64,000 nucleotides of DNA from assembly GCF_035818475.1 (NCBI RefSeq), contig NZ_JAYMGV010000003.1:310001-374000 (forward strand). The letters are read 5' to 3'. Shown in pieces: positions 44,942 to 54,433 of the stretch. Made by a program: the position numbers and the translations under genes. Below the pieces are notes generated by a model. It was given only the letters and a program-made list of their open reading frames with translations. It ran no database searches and was not told the DNA's origin. The DNA is from Cognatitamlana sp035818475. GTDB lineage: Bacteria > Bacteroidota > Bacteroidia > Flavobacteriales > Flavobacteriaceae. The first letter of the stretch is position 1; each line of letters starts with the position of its first letter.

Positions 44942-45520
44942 GGCAAATAATCTAAATAGGTTAAAAGTATGATTAAAAAGTTAGAATTATTAATTAAGCA
45001 CTTTTTTATTGTAAGTTATGTTGCATTGATTGTGGTTCAATTATTAATAATATTATCATTGATGCTAATCTGCCTTTTGTAAAGAAAGTAAAAGGTATTG
45101 ATTTTCAATTTAAAGACAATTTAACAGTCAAACTCTATATTCAAGGCTTCAAAGATAATGATATAACTGAGTATAATTAAGGTTGTGGCATAATTCAAAT
45201 TTAACATATAGTTATTAGCAAAATAAAGCCAATAGCAAAGCTTTAAAAGTATACTTAATTGCACTATTCTAACTATTTGGGTAAGTCTTCAAATAATAAA
45301 CAAGCACATACTATAAATTTTATTATCTAAGCTTAACACTTTTTAATTAATTAGGGGTTTAATAAATGAATCGAATTTGTATTAGCATATTTTCGGATGG
45401 ACATTAGGGGCTAAGATGCAAATTAAGTACAGGCAATGGTTAAAGGCTTTGAAGATTGTCAGTATGTGTTTTACTAATTTGCTACTCTTAAATTTAAAGT
45501 AAATATTTTTTGAAAACCCT
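44942..45520. other. 579-bp intergenic gap with small ORF fragments
   Basis: No clear gene. A 37-codon ATG frame at 44969-45082 encodes a very hydrophobic peptide (MIKKLELLIKHFF... LLICLL-like end) with weak start context. In another frame an open stretch ending at TAA 45180 reads NLPFVKKVKGIDFQFKD and YIQGFKDND, which looks protein-like and could be a gene remnant. A TTTG...CTAATTTG pair near 45443-45480 is a poor promoter match (about 26 nt apart rather than 24) for the following GH95 gene. Confidence 0.35.
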
Positions 45521-47935
45521 ATGAGAATTTTGAGTAAAAGTAAGAAGATATTAAAATGTATGTTTCTGTTATGTGCTATTTTATTATTCAGTTGCTCTGA
45601 AAGCAAAAGAACCGCAAATGTAAAAGGAAATGATGCAATTGCATTGAAATTATGGTATGAACAACCTGCCACATCATGGATGCGCGAAGCACTTCCTATA
45701 GGCAATGGTTATATGGGAGCCATGGTTTTTGGAGGCATTGAACAAGAACGTATTCAGTTCAATGAAGAATCCTTATGGGTGGGTGGCCCTGGAGAATGGG
45801 ATGAATATAATGGAGGTAATAGAACAGATGCCTATAAGCATTTACCAAAAATTCGTCAATTATTAAATGAAGGGGAATTTAAAGAAGCGCACCAGTTAGC
45901 AAGTACTGAATTAACAGGAATAATAAAAAAGAATAACAGTCATCAATTTTGGGAAGGTTTCGGAGCCTATCAGGCTTTTGGGGACCTCTATATTGATGTA
46001 GATAATTCCGGTAAGATTAGTAATTATAGAAGAGAACTGGATATTGATAATGCCATAGCAAGTGTAGCATATACAGCCGATGAGGTCAGTCATAAAAGAA
46101 CCTATTTTGCGAATCACCCAGATAATGTGTTGGTATTTAAATTTGAGAATGATGCTAAAGAGGGTGTGGACTACGGTATTGAATTCACAACACCCCACAA
46201 AAATGTAAACTATACTTTTGAAGACAATCAATTAATTGTTGAAGGAGCGCTAGAGAACAATGGAATGCGGTTCGGATCCAGAATGCATGTTGAAATTGAA
46301 GGCGGACAAATTGTATTTGAAGAAGAGAAAATAAAAATAAAAGGGACTAAAAGTCTAACCTTAAGATTGGTTGCCGGAACAGAATATAAGTCAGATTACC
46401 CTACTTATGTTGGAAACGATTTTATGTCTAAAAATATAACTAAGATAAATAGTGCAAAGGCGAAATCTTTCAAAACTTTAAAAGAAGAACATAAAGAGGA
46501 TTACCAGTCACTTTTTAACAGAGTGGTATTAGAGCTTGAAACATCAGCTATTTCAGAATGGCCCACAGATAAAAGACTTAAGGTATATGAAACCGGTAAA
46601 GAAGATCCATCCCTTGAAGCTTTGTATTTTCAATATGGAAGGTATTTATTAATAAGCAGTTCAAGACCAGGTTCTATGCCTGCAAATTTACAAGGTAAAT
46701 GGAATGATAAGGTGGCACCACCCTGGGCATCAGATTATCATATGAATATCAATATAGAAATGATCTATTGGCCTGCAGAGGTTGCTAATTTAAGTGAATG
46801 CCATGAGCCTTTAATTGACTATGTGGAAACATTAATCGAGCCTGGGAAAGTATCGGCTTCAAACTTTTTTAATGCAGATGGTTGGATAGTTAATACTATG
46901 AATAATCCGTTTGGGTATACAGCTCCGGGTTGGGGCTTCCCATGGGGATTTTTTCCGGGAGGAGCTGGTTGGTTAAGCCAACATGCCTGGGAACATTATG
47001 ATTTCACCCGCGATAAAGCATACTTGGAGCAACAGGGATTTCCTATTATGAAGGAAGCAGCACTGTTTTGGCTGGATTATTTAGTTCAGGATAAAGAAGG
47101 GTATTTGGTGTCTTCTCCATCGTATTCGCCGGAACATGGTGGTATTTCTGCAGGAGCTTCTATGGACCTTCAAATTGCCTGGGATTTGTTTACTAACTGT
47201 ATAAGCGCGTGTGAGGCATTAGGAATAGACGATGAGTTTAGGCAAAAAGTTGTAGCGGCAAAATCAAAAATACTTTCTCCTAAAATAGGTAAATGGGGAC
47301 AATTACAAGAATGGAAAGAAGATGTAGATGACCCGGAAAGCAAGCACAGGCATGTGTCCCATTTATTTGCTTTGCACCCCGGGAAACAAATTTCCATAGA
47401 AAAAACACCTGAGTTAGCTGAAGCGGCCAAAGTATCATTAAACGCCCGTGGCGATGAGGGAACAGGATGGTCATTAGGTTGGAAAATTAATTTTTGGGCC
47501 AGGTTACAGGATGGAAACAGAGCACATAAAATTATTAGAAGGCTTTTAAAGACTACTACAGATGAAGGGTTTGAAATGGTTATTGGAGGAGGTACTTATA
47601 GCAACCTACTTTGTGCGCATCCGCCTTTTCAATTAGATGGTAATATGGGAGGAACAGCAGGAATAGCAGAAATGCTAATTCAATCTCATGATGATAACAT
47701 CCGGTTATTACCGGCTCTTCCAGGTGCTTGGAACAAAGGTGTTGTTAAAGGCTTAAAAGCCAGAGGAGGTTTTGAAGTTGATATAGAATGGGAAAACGGA
47801 AGGTTAAAACAAACCAAAATTACATCCAAAACTTCAAAGGTTTTAAATTTACAATATGGTGATCATAAAGTGTCTTATAAAATAGGGGAGTCCGGTTCCA
47901 TTATTTTAAATAATGATTTAAAAAAGATAGAATAA
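45521..47935 (+). CDS. GH95 alpha-L-fucosidase (1), lipoprotein
   Basis: An 804-residue lipoprotein (LLCAILLFSC). Typical GH95 segments in order: LWYEQPATSWMREALPIGNG at the start of the N-terminal beta-domain, FNEESLWVGGPGE, SSRPGSMPANLQGKWN, and SDYHMNINIEMIYWP with Asn409 and Asn411. SPSYSPEHGG carries Glu538 (general acid), and PPFQLDGNMGG carries Asp706, the Asn-activated base. All four catalytic residues of the family are present, so it should be active. GH95 enzymes are inverting, mostly releasing alpha-1,2-linked L-fucose, and some act on alpha-L-galactose. It begins a second enzyme cluster after a 579-bp gap. Confidence 0.93.
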   Translation: MRILSKSKKILKCMFLLCAILLFSCSESKRTANVKGNDAIALKLWYEQPATSWMREALPIGNGYMGAMVFGGIEQERIQFNEESLWVGGPGEWDEYNGGNRTDAYKHLPKIRQLLNEGEFKEAHQLASTELTGIIKKNNSHQFWEGFGAYQAFGDLYIDVDNSGKISNYRRELDIDNAIASVAYTADEVSHKRTYFANHPDNVLVFKFENDAKEGVDYGIEFTTPHKNVNYTFEDNQLIVEGALENNGMRFGSRMHVEIEGGQIVFEEEKIKIKGTKSLTLRLVAGTEYKSDYPTYVGNDFMSKNITKINSAKAKSFKTLKEEHKEDYQSLFNRVVLELETSAISEWPTDKRLKVYETGKEDPSLEALYFQYGRYLLISSSRPGSMPANLQGKWNDKVAPPWASDYHMNINIEMIYWPAEVANLSECHEPLIDYVETLIEPGKVSASNFFNADGWIVNTMNNPFGYTAPGWGFPWGFFPGGAGWLSQHAWEHYDFTRDKAYLEQQGFPIMKEAALFWLDYLVQDKEGYLVSSPSYSPEHGGISAGASMDLQIAWDLFTNCISACEALGIDDEFRQKVVAAKSKILSPKIGKWGQLQEWKEDVDDPESKHRHVSHLFALHPGKQISIEKTPELAEAAKVSLNARGDEGTGWSLGWKINFWARLQDGNRAHKIIRRLLKTTTDEGFEMVIGGGTYSNLLCAHPPFQLDGNMGGTAGIAEMLIQSHDDNIRLLPALPGAWNKGVVKGLKARGGFEVDIEWENGRLKQTKITSKTSKVLNLQYGDHKVSYKIGESGSIILNNDLKKIE

Positions 47936-48023
47936 GAAGATAAAAATATAATACCCTTTGGTGTCACTTGAGTTTATTAGTGGAGAATTATAGTACAACT
48001 ATAAACAATAAAGTCTAAAACAG

Positions 48024-49154
48024 ATGAAACGAAGAATTTTTATAGAAAACTCATTAAAAGGTGTTGCAGGTATAACCTTATCAGGTAATCTGTTATCATG
48101 TCTTTCAACAAAAAATCAAGAACCTACAGCATTTATTGACCGTATATTACCGGCCCCAAAAAACGGAGGATTTAGAGATGATAATTATTGGATTTGGGGA
48201 TCTTCTGTTATTAAGGGAGAAGACGGCAGATACCATATGTTTGCCTCAAGATGGTCAAAAGATGTAGGCTTTGGGAATTGGGTTTCCAATTCAGAAGTTG
48301 TTCGTGCGGTATCTGATACTCCGGCCGGACCTTATACTTTTGAAGAAGTGGTGTTAAAAAGGCGTGGACCGGAATTTTTTGATGGCATGTGTACCCATAA
48401 TCCACGTATTATTAAATATAGAGATAAGTATTTGCTCTATCATTTTGGAACGACTTACGATTTTCCGTTACCAGATAAGGGAAACCCGGATATGGGAGAA
48501 GATAATTGGCGTAAAGCATGGATGAACAAACGTGTGGGATTGGCTATTAGTGATTCCGTTTATGGACCCTGGGAGCGAGTAAATCGTCCGGTAATAGAAC
48601 CTAGGCCGGGGCATTGGGATGCTTCCATTACATCCAACCCGGCACCTGCTGTAGATCCCAAAACAGGTAAAATATTATTAATGTATAAATCCTCTACAAA
48701 TGGATTAATTCCACCGTTGTTATTAGGCGTGTCAATGTCTAATAGTCCTAGAGGAGAATATAAAAGGCTGAGTGAAGATCCTATTTTTAGATTTGAAACT
48801 CCTGATAATAACCATATTGATGTAGAAGACCCATATATTTGGTGGGCTGGAGACCACTATGAAGCTATAGTAAAGGACAGGTCAGGAGAAATATGTGGTG
48901 AAGAAGGAGGTGGTGTACATGCATGGTCCAAAGATGGTGTAAAATGGGAACTGTTTGAAAAAGTAAAAGCCTACAGCCGTAATATTCTTTGGGAAGATGG
49001 CACCCGTACTCATCAAAACCATTTTGAAAGGCCTTTTTTATTAATAGAAGATGGGCAGCCAACACATTTGTTTGCGGCAGTCGGTTCCGGACCAAAAGCA
49101 TGGCAGTTTGAAAATACTTGGAATATGGTCATACCTTTAAAAACTGAAAAATAA
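48024..49154 (+). CDS. Five-bladed-propeller glycosidase-like protein (GH43/GH117-like) 1, lipoprotein
   Basis: A 376-residue protein with lipoprotein signal (GNLLSC, residues about 21-26), preceded by an MKRRIF twin-basic start. Propeller-blade segments include DDNYWIWGSSVIKGEDGRYH, MFASRW, SDTPAGPYTFEEV, CTHNPRIIKYRDKYLLYHFG, VGLAISDSVYGPWERV, SNPAPAVDPKTGKILLMYKS and HIDVEDPYIWWAGDHYEAIV. This plan belongs to the GH43/62/117 and GH32/68 superfamily; an acid DD near the first blade and Glu in DVEDPYIWW are candidate catalytic residues. It is a paralogue of the protein at 50838. Precise family and substrate are not decidable here. Confidence 0.72.
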   Translation: MKRRIFIENSLKGVAGITLSGNLLSCLSTKNQEPTAFIDRILPAPKNGGFRDDNYWIWGSSVIKGEDGRYHMFASRWSKDVGFGNWVSNSEVVRAVSDTPAGPYTFEEVVLKRRGPEFFDGMCTHNPRIIKYRDKYLLYHFGTTYDFPLPDKGNPDMGEDNWRKAWMNKRVGLAISDSVYGPWERVNRPVIEPRPGHWDASITSNPAPAVDPKTGKILLMYKSSTNGLIPPLLLGVSMSNSPRGEYKRLSEDPIFRFETPDNNHIDVEDPYIWWAGDHYEAIVKDRSGEICGEEGGGVHAWSKDGVKWELFEKVKAYSRNILWEDGTRTHQNHFERPFLLIEDGQPTHLFAAVGSGPKAWQFENTWNMVIPLKTEK

Positions 49155-49169
49155 AACTCAAACGTTGAG

Positions 49170-50519
49170 ATGAAAAAACCTTTCTACCTATTATTACTTT
49201 TTGCACTGCTAACAATGTCTTGTCAGATTAAACCAGATAACAAAGATGGAAGTAAGCCTAATGTAATTATCATCTTTACAGACGATCAAGGTTATGCCGA
49301 TTTAAGTTGCTATGGAGCAACAGCATATCAGACACCGCATTTAGATCATTTGGCGGCACAAGGTATTCGTTTTACAGATTTTTATGTGCCGGCCACAGTA
49401 TGTACACCTTCCCGAGCAGCACTGCTTACAGGAGCTTATCCTAAACGCGTAGGAATGCATAAAGGAGTATTACGCCCTTTTTCAGATACAGGCCTTTCCC
49501 CGGATGAATATACCATGGCCGAAATGTTAAAGGATGTAGGCTATCAAACGGCTTGTATTGGTAAATGGCACCTGGGGCACCACCCGGAATTTATGCCAAA
49601 TAATCAGGGATTCGATTATTATTTTGGAGTTCCCTATTCCAATGATATGGATTCATATTATTATAGTACAGTTAACTTTCAATCACCGCCGTTACCACTA
49701 TATGAAAATGAGAAACAGATTGAAGCCGGTCCGGATCAGCGTTATCTGACCAAACGCTTTACCGATGTAGCCATAGACTATATTAAAGAACACAAAGAAG
49801 CTTCGTTCTTTGTTTATTTGGCTCATATTATGCCTCATATTCCATTACATGCTTCTGAAGATTTTGAGGGTAAAACTTCTTACGGGTTGTATGGAGATGT
49901 GATCACAGAGTTAGACTGGAATGTAGGTAGACTTGTAACCTTTCTTAAGAAAGAAGGATTGTTTGAAAATACCATTATTGTATATACATCTGATAATGGC
50001 CCACATCAAGCTGTTAATGAAGGTTCAGCAAAACCACTCCGGGGATGGAAAACTCAAACTTGGGAAGGTGGACAACGTGTACCGGGAATTATAACCTGGC
50101 CCAAGGAAATTCCGTCAAAAATAGTTTCAGATGAGCTTATAACAACTATGGATTTAATGCCAACTCTGGCAGCTATAACTAAAGGTACTTTACCAAATGA
50201 TAAGCCGGTTGATGGGAGAAACATTGAACATTTTCTAAAGAACCCTGTGTCAAAGATTGAAGAATCTCCCTTCTTTTATTATGCTACTAATGGAGAAGTT
50301 GAAGCAGTGCGAATGGGTAAATGGAAGCTACATATAGCGAAACGTGCGCATCAAAACTTCTCTGTGACTTTGTATGATTTGCAAAATGATGTTGGAGAAA
50401 AGAATAATTTGGCAGATAAGCATCCGGAAATTGTAGATCAATTACAAACAGTTATTGCCAATTTTGATGAACAGTTAACTAAAGAAATAAGGCCTGTTGG
50501 TAAATTTAATACCGAATAA
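49170..50519 (+). CDS. Family S1 sulfatase (1), lipoprotein
   Basis: A 449-residue lipoprotein (ALLTMSC lipobox). The formylglycine signature is VCTPSRAALLTG with Cys78, preceded by the metal-binding TDDQGYADLSCYG. GKWHLGHHP, HIMPHIPLH and YTSDNGPHQ complete the S1 active site. Cys-type sulfatases need a maturase (anSME or FGE) for Cys to formylglycine conversion; none is seen in the window. Expected to remove sulfate ester from a sugar in the PUL glycan; the sulfated position is unknown. Confidence 0.94.
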   Translation: MKKPFYLLLLFALLTMSCQIKPDNKDGSKPNVIIIFTDDQGYADLSCYGATAYQTPHLDHLAAQGIRFTDFYVPATVCTPSRAALLTGAYPKRVGMHKGVLRPFSDTGLSPDEYTMAEMLKDVGYQTACIGKWHLGHHPEFMPNNQGFDYYFGVPYSNDMDSYYYSTVNFQSPPLPLYENEKQIEAGPDQRYLTKRFTDVAIDYIKEHKEASFFVYLAHIMPHIPLHASEDFEGKTSYGLYGDVITELDWNVGRLVTFLKKEGLFENTIIVYTSDNGPHQAVNEGSAKPLRGWKTQTWEGGQRVPGIITWPKEIPSKIVSDELITTMDLMPTLAAITKGTLPNDKPVDGRNIEHFLKNPVSKIEESPFFYYATNGEVEAVRMGKWKLHIAKRAHQNFSVTLYDLQNDVGEKNNLADKHPEIVDQLQTVIANFDEQLTKEIRPVGKFNTE

Positions 50520-50837
50520 AGGTTATCTTTTTAAATACTATCAAAATATAAAATATACCACCTGTTCCCTGCAAATTAAGTATCTAATCGGGTAAAAATA
50601 GTAGTGGGAGCGTCCCTGCGATTATCATTAATTTTGAAAAGGCAGTCTTTTTTGAATTTATTAAACGTGTTTTTAGGAGATAACCATTGTGATAGTATTG
50701 AATTTACTTTAAAAAAGTAATTGAAGTCCATTATCATAGAGTGTCGTATCAACCTAAACTACGCCCTGAATGCAATTAAAGAGGTATCAGGAGCTCTTAT
50801 AAATTTCATCAGCTTCTTAAATTATAAATAACCATAA
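50520..50837. other. 318-bp intergenic gap, no recognised feature
   Basis: AT-rich sequence with no promoter box meeting the TTTG-N20-TAnnTTTG pattern and no hairpin of note. Short protein-like readings (such as VHYHRVSYQPKL, near 50730-50765) are broken by stops and are too short to assign. It separates two enzyme clusters, so a promoter may be here but was not found. Confidence 0.3.
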
Positions 50838-51959
50838 ATGAAAAAAATAAAGATTTTTACGATAAGTATATTAACAGGCCTAATAGTTGTAGCATGTAAA
50901 ACAGAACAAAAGAAGCAAAAGGCTGATACTGCCATTTTAGAACAAATAACAGCTGAAGTAAAACCTTTTGCCTCCCGTTTGGAATGGACAGAAGCAAAAT
51001 TGGAAGATGAAAATTATAGTATTTGGGGTAGCTCGCCCATTATGGGAGATGATGGCAAAGTTCATGTGTTTTCTGCCCGGTGGCCGGAGTATAATATTGA
51101 TCCTGCATGGCGTAAATCCTCTGAAGTAGCTCATTATGTGGCTGATTCGCCTGAAGGGCCTTTTACTTTTTCTGATGTAGCCATAAAAGGCAGTGGTGTG
51201 GAAGGAACCTGGAACCGCTATGCGCCTCACAATCCTGAAATACAAAAGATTGGTGAGTATTATGCCATTACCTTTGTGGCCAATAGTGATTACCGCCAAC
51301 CTCCACATCCGGCCAATCAAAAAGTAGGATTGGTGTATTCCAAATCCCTTTATGGTCCTTGGAAAAAAGCCGGTAAAGAAGGAATGATTATAGAAGTTTC
51401 GGAAGACTCTAATCACTGGACCTATGGTTCAAAACTAGGTGTAGATAACCCGTGTCTAAACGAAGTAGATGGTAAGCCTATAGTATATTTTAAAGCACGC
51501 TTAAAAGAAGAAGATGGAGGTATCAAGGCTAAATATGCTTACGCAACGGCAGAAAGCATTGAAGGCCCTTATACTATGTCCGAACCTATTACCGATAATG
51601 ACTCATACCTGGAAGATGCCACTGCATTTACATGGGATGATAAATATTACTTACTGACTACAGATAATCACGGAACAGTAACCGGAGTAGAGGGAGGCGG
51701 TATCCTGTGGGCAAGTGATGATTGGCGTAAGTTCGATGTTAAAAATATACAATTAGCCTATGATTTGATTCCCTCCTATAACAAAGGTTACGATGAATCA
51801 AAAGTGACTAAAATATATAGTGGCTGGCCAAAATTTGAGCGTCCTAAAATATTAATACAGAACGGGAAGCCTACCTATTTCTTTGCACCTTCCGGTTGGA
51901 ACATAGAGGGCGGTAAACGTTCTGTATGCTACATACTAAAAATTAACCACGATAAATAA
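50838..51959 (+). CDS. Five-bladed-propeller glycosidase-like protein (GH43/GH117-like) 2, lipoprotein
   Basis: A 373-residue lipoprotein (GLIVVAC lipobox). Its blades align by eye with those of the 48024 gene product: ENYSIWGSSPIMGDDGKVH, VFSARWPE, ADSPEGPFTFSDV, APHNPEIQKIGEYYAITFV, KSLYGPWKKAG, GVDNPCLNEVDGKPIVYFK and LEDATAFTWDDKYYLLTTD. Shared WGSSxI, GPxTF and P-x-W spacing show common ancestry. Outer membrane or periplasmic. It is the first gene of a cluster running to the end of the window. Glycoside hydrolase activity is probable but not proven. Confidence 0.72.
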   Translation: MKKIKIFTISILTGLIVVACKTEQKKQKADTAILEQITAEVKPFASRLEWTEAKLEDENYSIWGSSPIMGDDGKVHVFSARWPEYNIDPAWRKSSEVAHYVADSPEGPFTFSDVAIKGSGVEGTWNRYAPHNPEIQKIGEYYAITFVANSDYRQPPHPANQKVGLVYSKSLYGPWKKAGKEGMIIEVSEDSNHWTYGSKLGVDNPCLNEVDGKPIVYFKARLKEEDGGIKAKYAYATAESIEGPYTMSEPITDNDSYLEDATAFTWDDKYYLLTTDNHGTVTGVEGGGILWASDDWRKFDVKNIQLAYDLIPSYNKGYDESKVTKIYSGWPKFERPKILIQNGKPTYFFAPSGWNIEGGKRSVCYILKINHDK

Positions 51960-51997
51960 AGAGAAGAATAGAAACCTATTATATAAATTATTACTAA

Positions 51998-54400
51998 ATG
52001 AATAGATTTTTCATTATACTGTTTTGCCTGACATGTTCAGTTTCACTATATGCACAAAATGAATATGCCAAAAAACTTAAGGAAAAGCATATCCCAGATA
52101 TCCGTGGGAGAGTACAGACCTTAGATGTAGCTACGGGTAAAGTTATAAGCTTAGACCTTCAGAATTATTGGAGAAGTAACCTGCTTATAAAACACGGAGT
52201 CATTACTACCGAAAAACGCCCTAAAGCCCAACACGTACCCGGTTTGGTGGAGTACCGTGTGTATGTGGCAACTTCGGGAACCTATACCATCAGTTCGGAA
52301 GCAGTCTTTTCAGAGAATGCCGCTATGCATTTGACCGTAGATGGTGAAAAAAAAGCAACACTTTTTGAAAATCCCGAAACGGGGCAACAAACCGTAAAGA
52401 AAGTAGCCTTGTACAAAGGCATGCACTATATCCGGCTGACTTCTGATAAGCTCAACACACCAGTGCCTAACATCAAGAGCATTTCCCTAAAGCTGGAAAA
52501 AGTGAAAAATATTGTTGCACCTGCCTCTCCAGCACCAGTTAGGAGAGGTATTCCATCCACTGCCAAAAAGGGATGGGAGTATGATGTCAGCCGTAAAATC
52601 CACCTTGACTTCCATACTGCGGCTTATGTAGATAAAATAGGAACCAAGTGGAATCCGGATGAGTTTGCAGCGACCCTGGCTGATAACGGACTAAATGCCG
52701 TAACCGTTTTTGCCAAAGGGCATCATGGTTTTGCCTTTTACAATACCAAAATAGGAACCATACATCCTGGTTTGGATTTTGACTTGTTAAAAGAACAAAT
52801 TGAGGCTTGCCACAAACGCGGGATTAAAGTACTGGCCTATTTTTCTGTGAATGTGGATGAGCTTTGGGCAACTACAGAAGAAGGCGTGAACCCCAATTGG
52901 GAGAAGTTTCAGCAAGTGGATGCCAACCCTGAAAAGTCGTATATAAAAGACTATACCTGGCCAATGATTCGGGAAGTCGTAGAAAACTATGATATTGATG
53001 GTTTCTGGTTTGATTTTCCTGGTTATGATGAGTTTGTAGCTCAAACTATTGATATGATACGTAGTATCAAACCCAACCTTATTTCAGCGTATAATCACCA
53101 GTTTGAAAAACCTCGTAAAGAGTTAGCCAAACAAGATATTATGGAGATTGAAGCCTGGTTACACTCACAGTCGCTTTATCGCATGTCCTATATTGCCCGT
53201 TATGCACATGGCTCTACACCAATTGTAGGAATGACCACTCGCTTTTGGAGAACATGGGGGGATTTTGGGCTTGTTAGTGATGAAGCGATGCTTAAATATG
53301 AAACGGCAGTAAGTTTTGCCAATGGTTCCGGGATTACCATAGGTGATCAACTGCACCCTAATGGCAGACTGGAACCAGCCGTGTATGAAGTCATTGGAAA
53401 GGCAATGGATTTGGCTAAAACTATTGAACCGTATGTAAACGGAGCTTCCTTTGTACCCTATGTAGCCTATTTACGTCAAAACCTTAAAGCATCTGCATCA
53501 CTGGTCGATAACGGTATTCATTACAATGTTGTGGACGAAAAAATGCCACTTGCCCCATATAAAGCATTGGTTATCCCTATGGCTCATAAATTACCTGATG
53601 ATTATCTGCCAAAGCTGGAAGCTTTCGTAAAGAATGGAGGGAAGTTAATTATTTATGGTAACCCGTCTGAAAAGCTGCAAGCCCTTTTGGGAGTTAAAAA
53701 ATATGAAATTAATCTTGTAAAAGCCAGTGAAAAAGATGATCTCGAAGGTGCCTTTGTAAGAAACAGGGATAAAGTATTGCCAACTGCAGCAGCTATGGAT
53801 ATTTTGGTAAGACATTCCATTGTAGCTGTGAAGCCTGTAGGAGATACCAAAGAAGTTGCTCCGCTAGTTTGGCAAATGAACCATGGAACAACACATAGAT
53901 TGTCGCACCGCCAAAGTCCGCCTATGGATGAAGCCTCTGACTACTCCGCTATTACCCACAGAAAATTAGGCAAAGGAGAAATCATCTACTCCCCATTGTC
54001 CATCATGGAAGCCTATGTCAAAGACGGATTTACACAAATGCGTCATATTTTTAAAGATATGTTCCAAAAAGTGGTAACTTCGGAAGAACGCTTGGTGGAA
54101 GTTACAGGAAAAACCAATCTGGAAGTCTCTGTAATGCAGAAGGAAACACGTACGGTAATTCATCTGGTACATGCACCTCAGACTCGTATAGCATCAGAAG
54201 ATACCCAACCGATTATTAATGAATTCCCAATAGTGCGGGGCACCTTATTGAAAATCAATAAAGATCTGGTAAAAGGCAGAACCCTTAAAATAGTAACCGA
54301 CAACCTTAAAGAACTTGCTCCAATAAAAGAAGGAGATAATCAGGTGTACTATAGCGTTCCTGATTTTACAATTAACAGCGTATTTGTATTAGAGAATTAA
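51998..54400 (+). CDS. GHL6/GH151-like TIM-barrel glycosidase with trimerisation-type domain
   Basis: An 800-residue secreted protein (signal FFIILFCLTCSVSLYAQ). Residues about 45-170 form a carbohydrate-binding-like beta-sandwich (PGLVEYRVYVATSGTYTI). A TIM barrel follows with LDFHTAAYVD, AVTVFAKGHHGFAFYNT, GIKVLAYFSVNVDELW and YDIDGFWFDF, where Asp339 is the likely nucleophile. LGKGEIIYSPLSIMEAY and YKALVIPMAH belong to a GH42-like Rossmann/trimerisation domain. This architecture resembles GH151 alpha-L-fucosidases and the hypothetical glycosyl hydrolase 6 family. The fucosidase call is an inference from fold and from neighbouring GH95 genes. Confidence 0.68.
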   Translation: MNRFFIILFCLTCSVSLYAQNEYAKKLKEKHIPDIRGRVQTLDVATGKVISLDLQNYWRSNLLIKHGVITTEKRPKAQHVPGLVEYRVYVATSGTYTISSEAVFSENAAMHLTVDGEKKATLFENPETGQQTVKKVALYKGMHYIRLTSDKLNTPVPNIKSISLKLEKVKNIVAPASPAPVRRGIPSTAKKGWEYDVSRKIHLDFHTAAYVDKIGTKWNPDEFAATLADNGLNAVTVFAKGHHGFAFYNTKIGTIHPGLDFDLLKEQIEACHKRGIKVLAYFSVNVDELWATTEEGVNPNWEKFQQVDANPEKSYIKDYTWPMIREVVENYDIDGFWFDFPGYDEFVAQTIDMIRSIKPNLISAYNHQFEKPRKELAKQDIMEIEAWLHSQSLYRMSYIARYAHGSTPIVGMTTRFWRTWGDFGLVSDEAMLKYETAVSFANGSGITIGDQLHPNGRLEPAVYEVIGKAMDLAKTIEPYVNGASFVPYVAYLRQNLKASASLVDNGIHYNVVDEKMPLAPYKALVIPMAHKLPDDYLPKLEAFVKNGGKLIIYGNPSEKLQALLGVKKYEINLVKASEKDDLEGAFVRNRDKVLPTAAAMDILVRHSIVAVKPVGDTKEVAPLVWQMNHGTTHRLSHRQSPPMDEASDYSAITHRKLGKGEIIYSPLSIMEAYVKDGFTQMRHIFKDMFQKVVTSEERLVEVTGKTNLEVSVMQKETRTVIHLVHAPQTRIASEDTQPIINEFPIVRGTLLKINKDLVKGRTLKIVTDNLKELAPIKEGDNQVYYSVPDFTINSVFVLEN

Positions 54401-54433
54401 TTAAAATATCAGAAGAACAAAAACACAGTTTTC

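Noticed and set aside
50937..51416. 159-codon minus-strand frame inside the second propeller gene
   Set aside because: It is antisense to a clear protein with blade motifs and has a composition typical of a shadow frame (Arg/Ile/His-rich).
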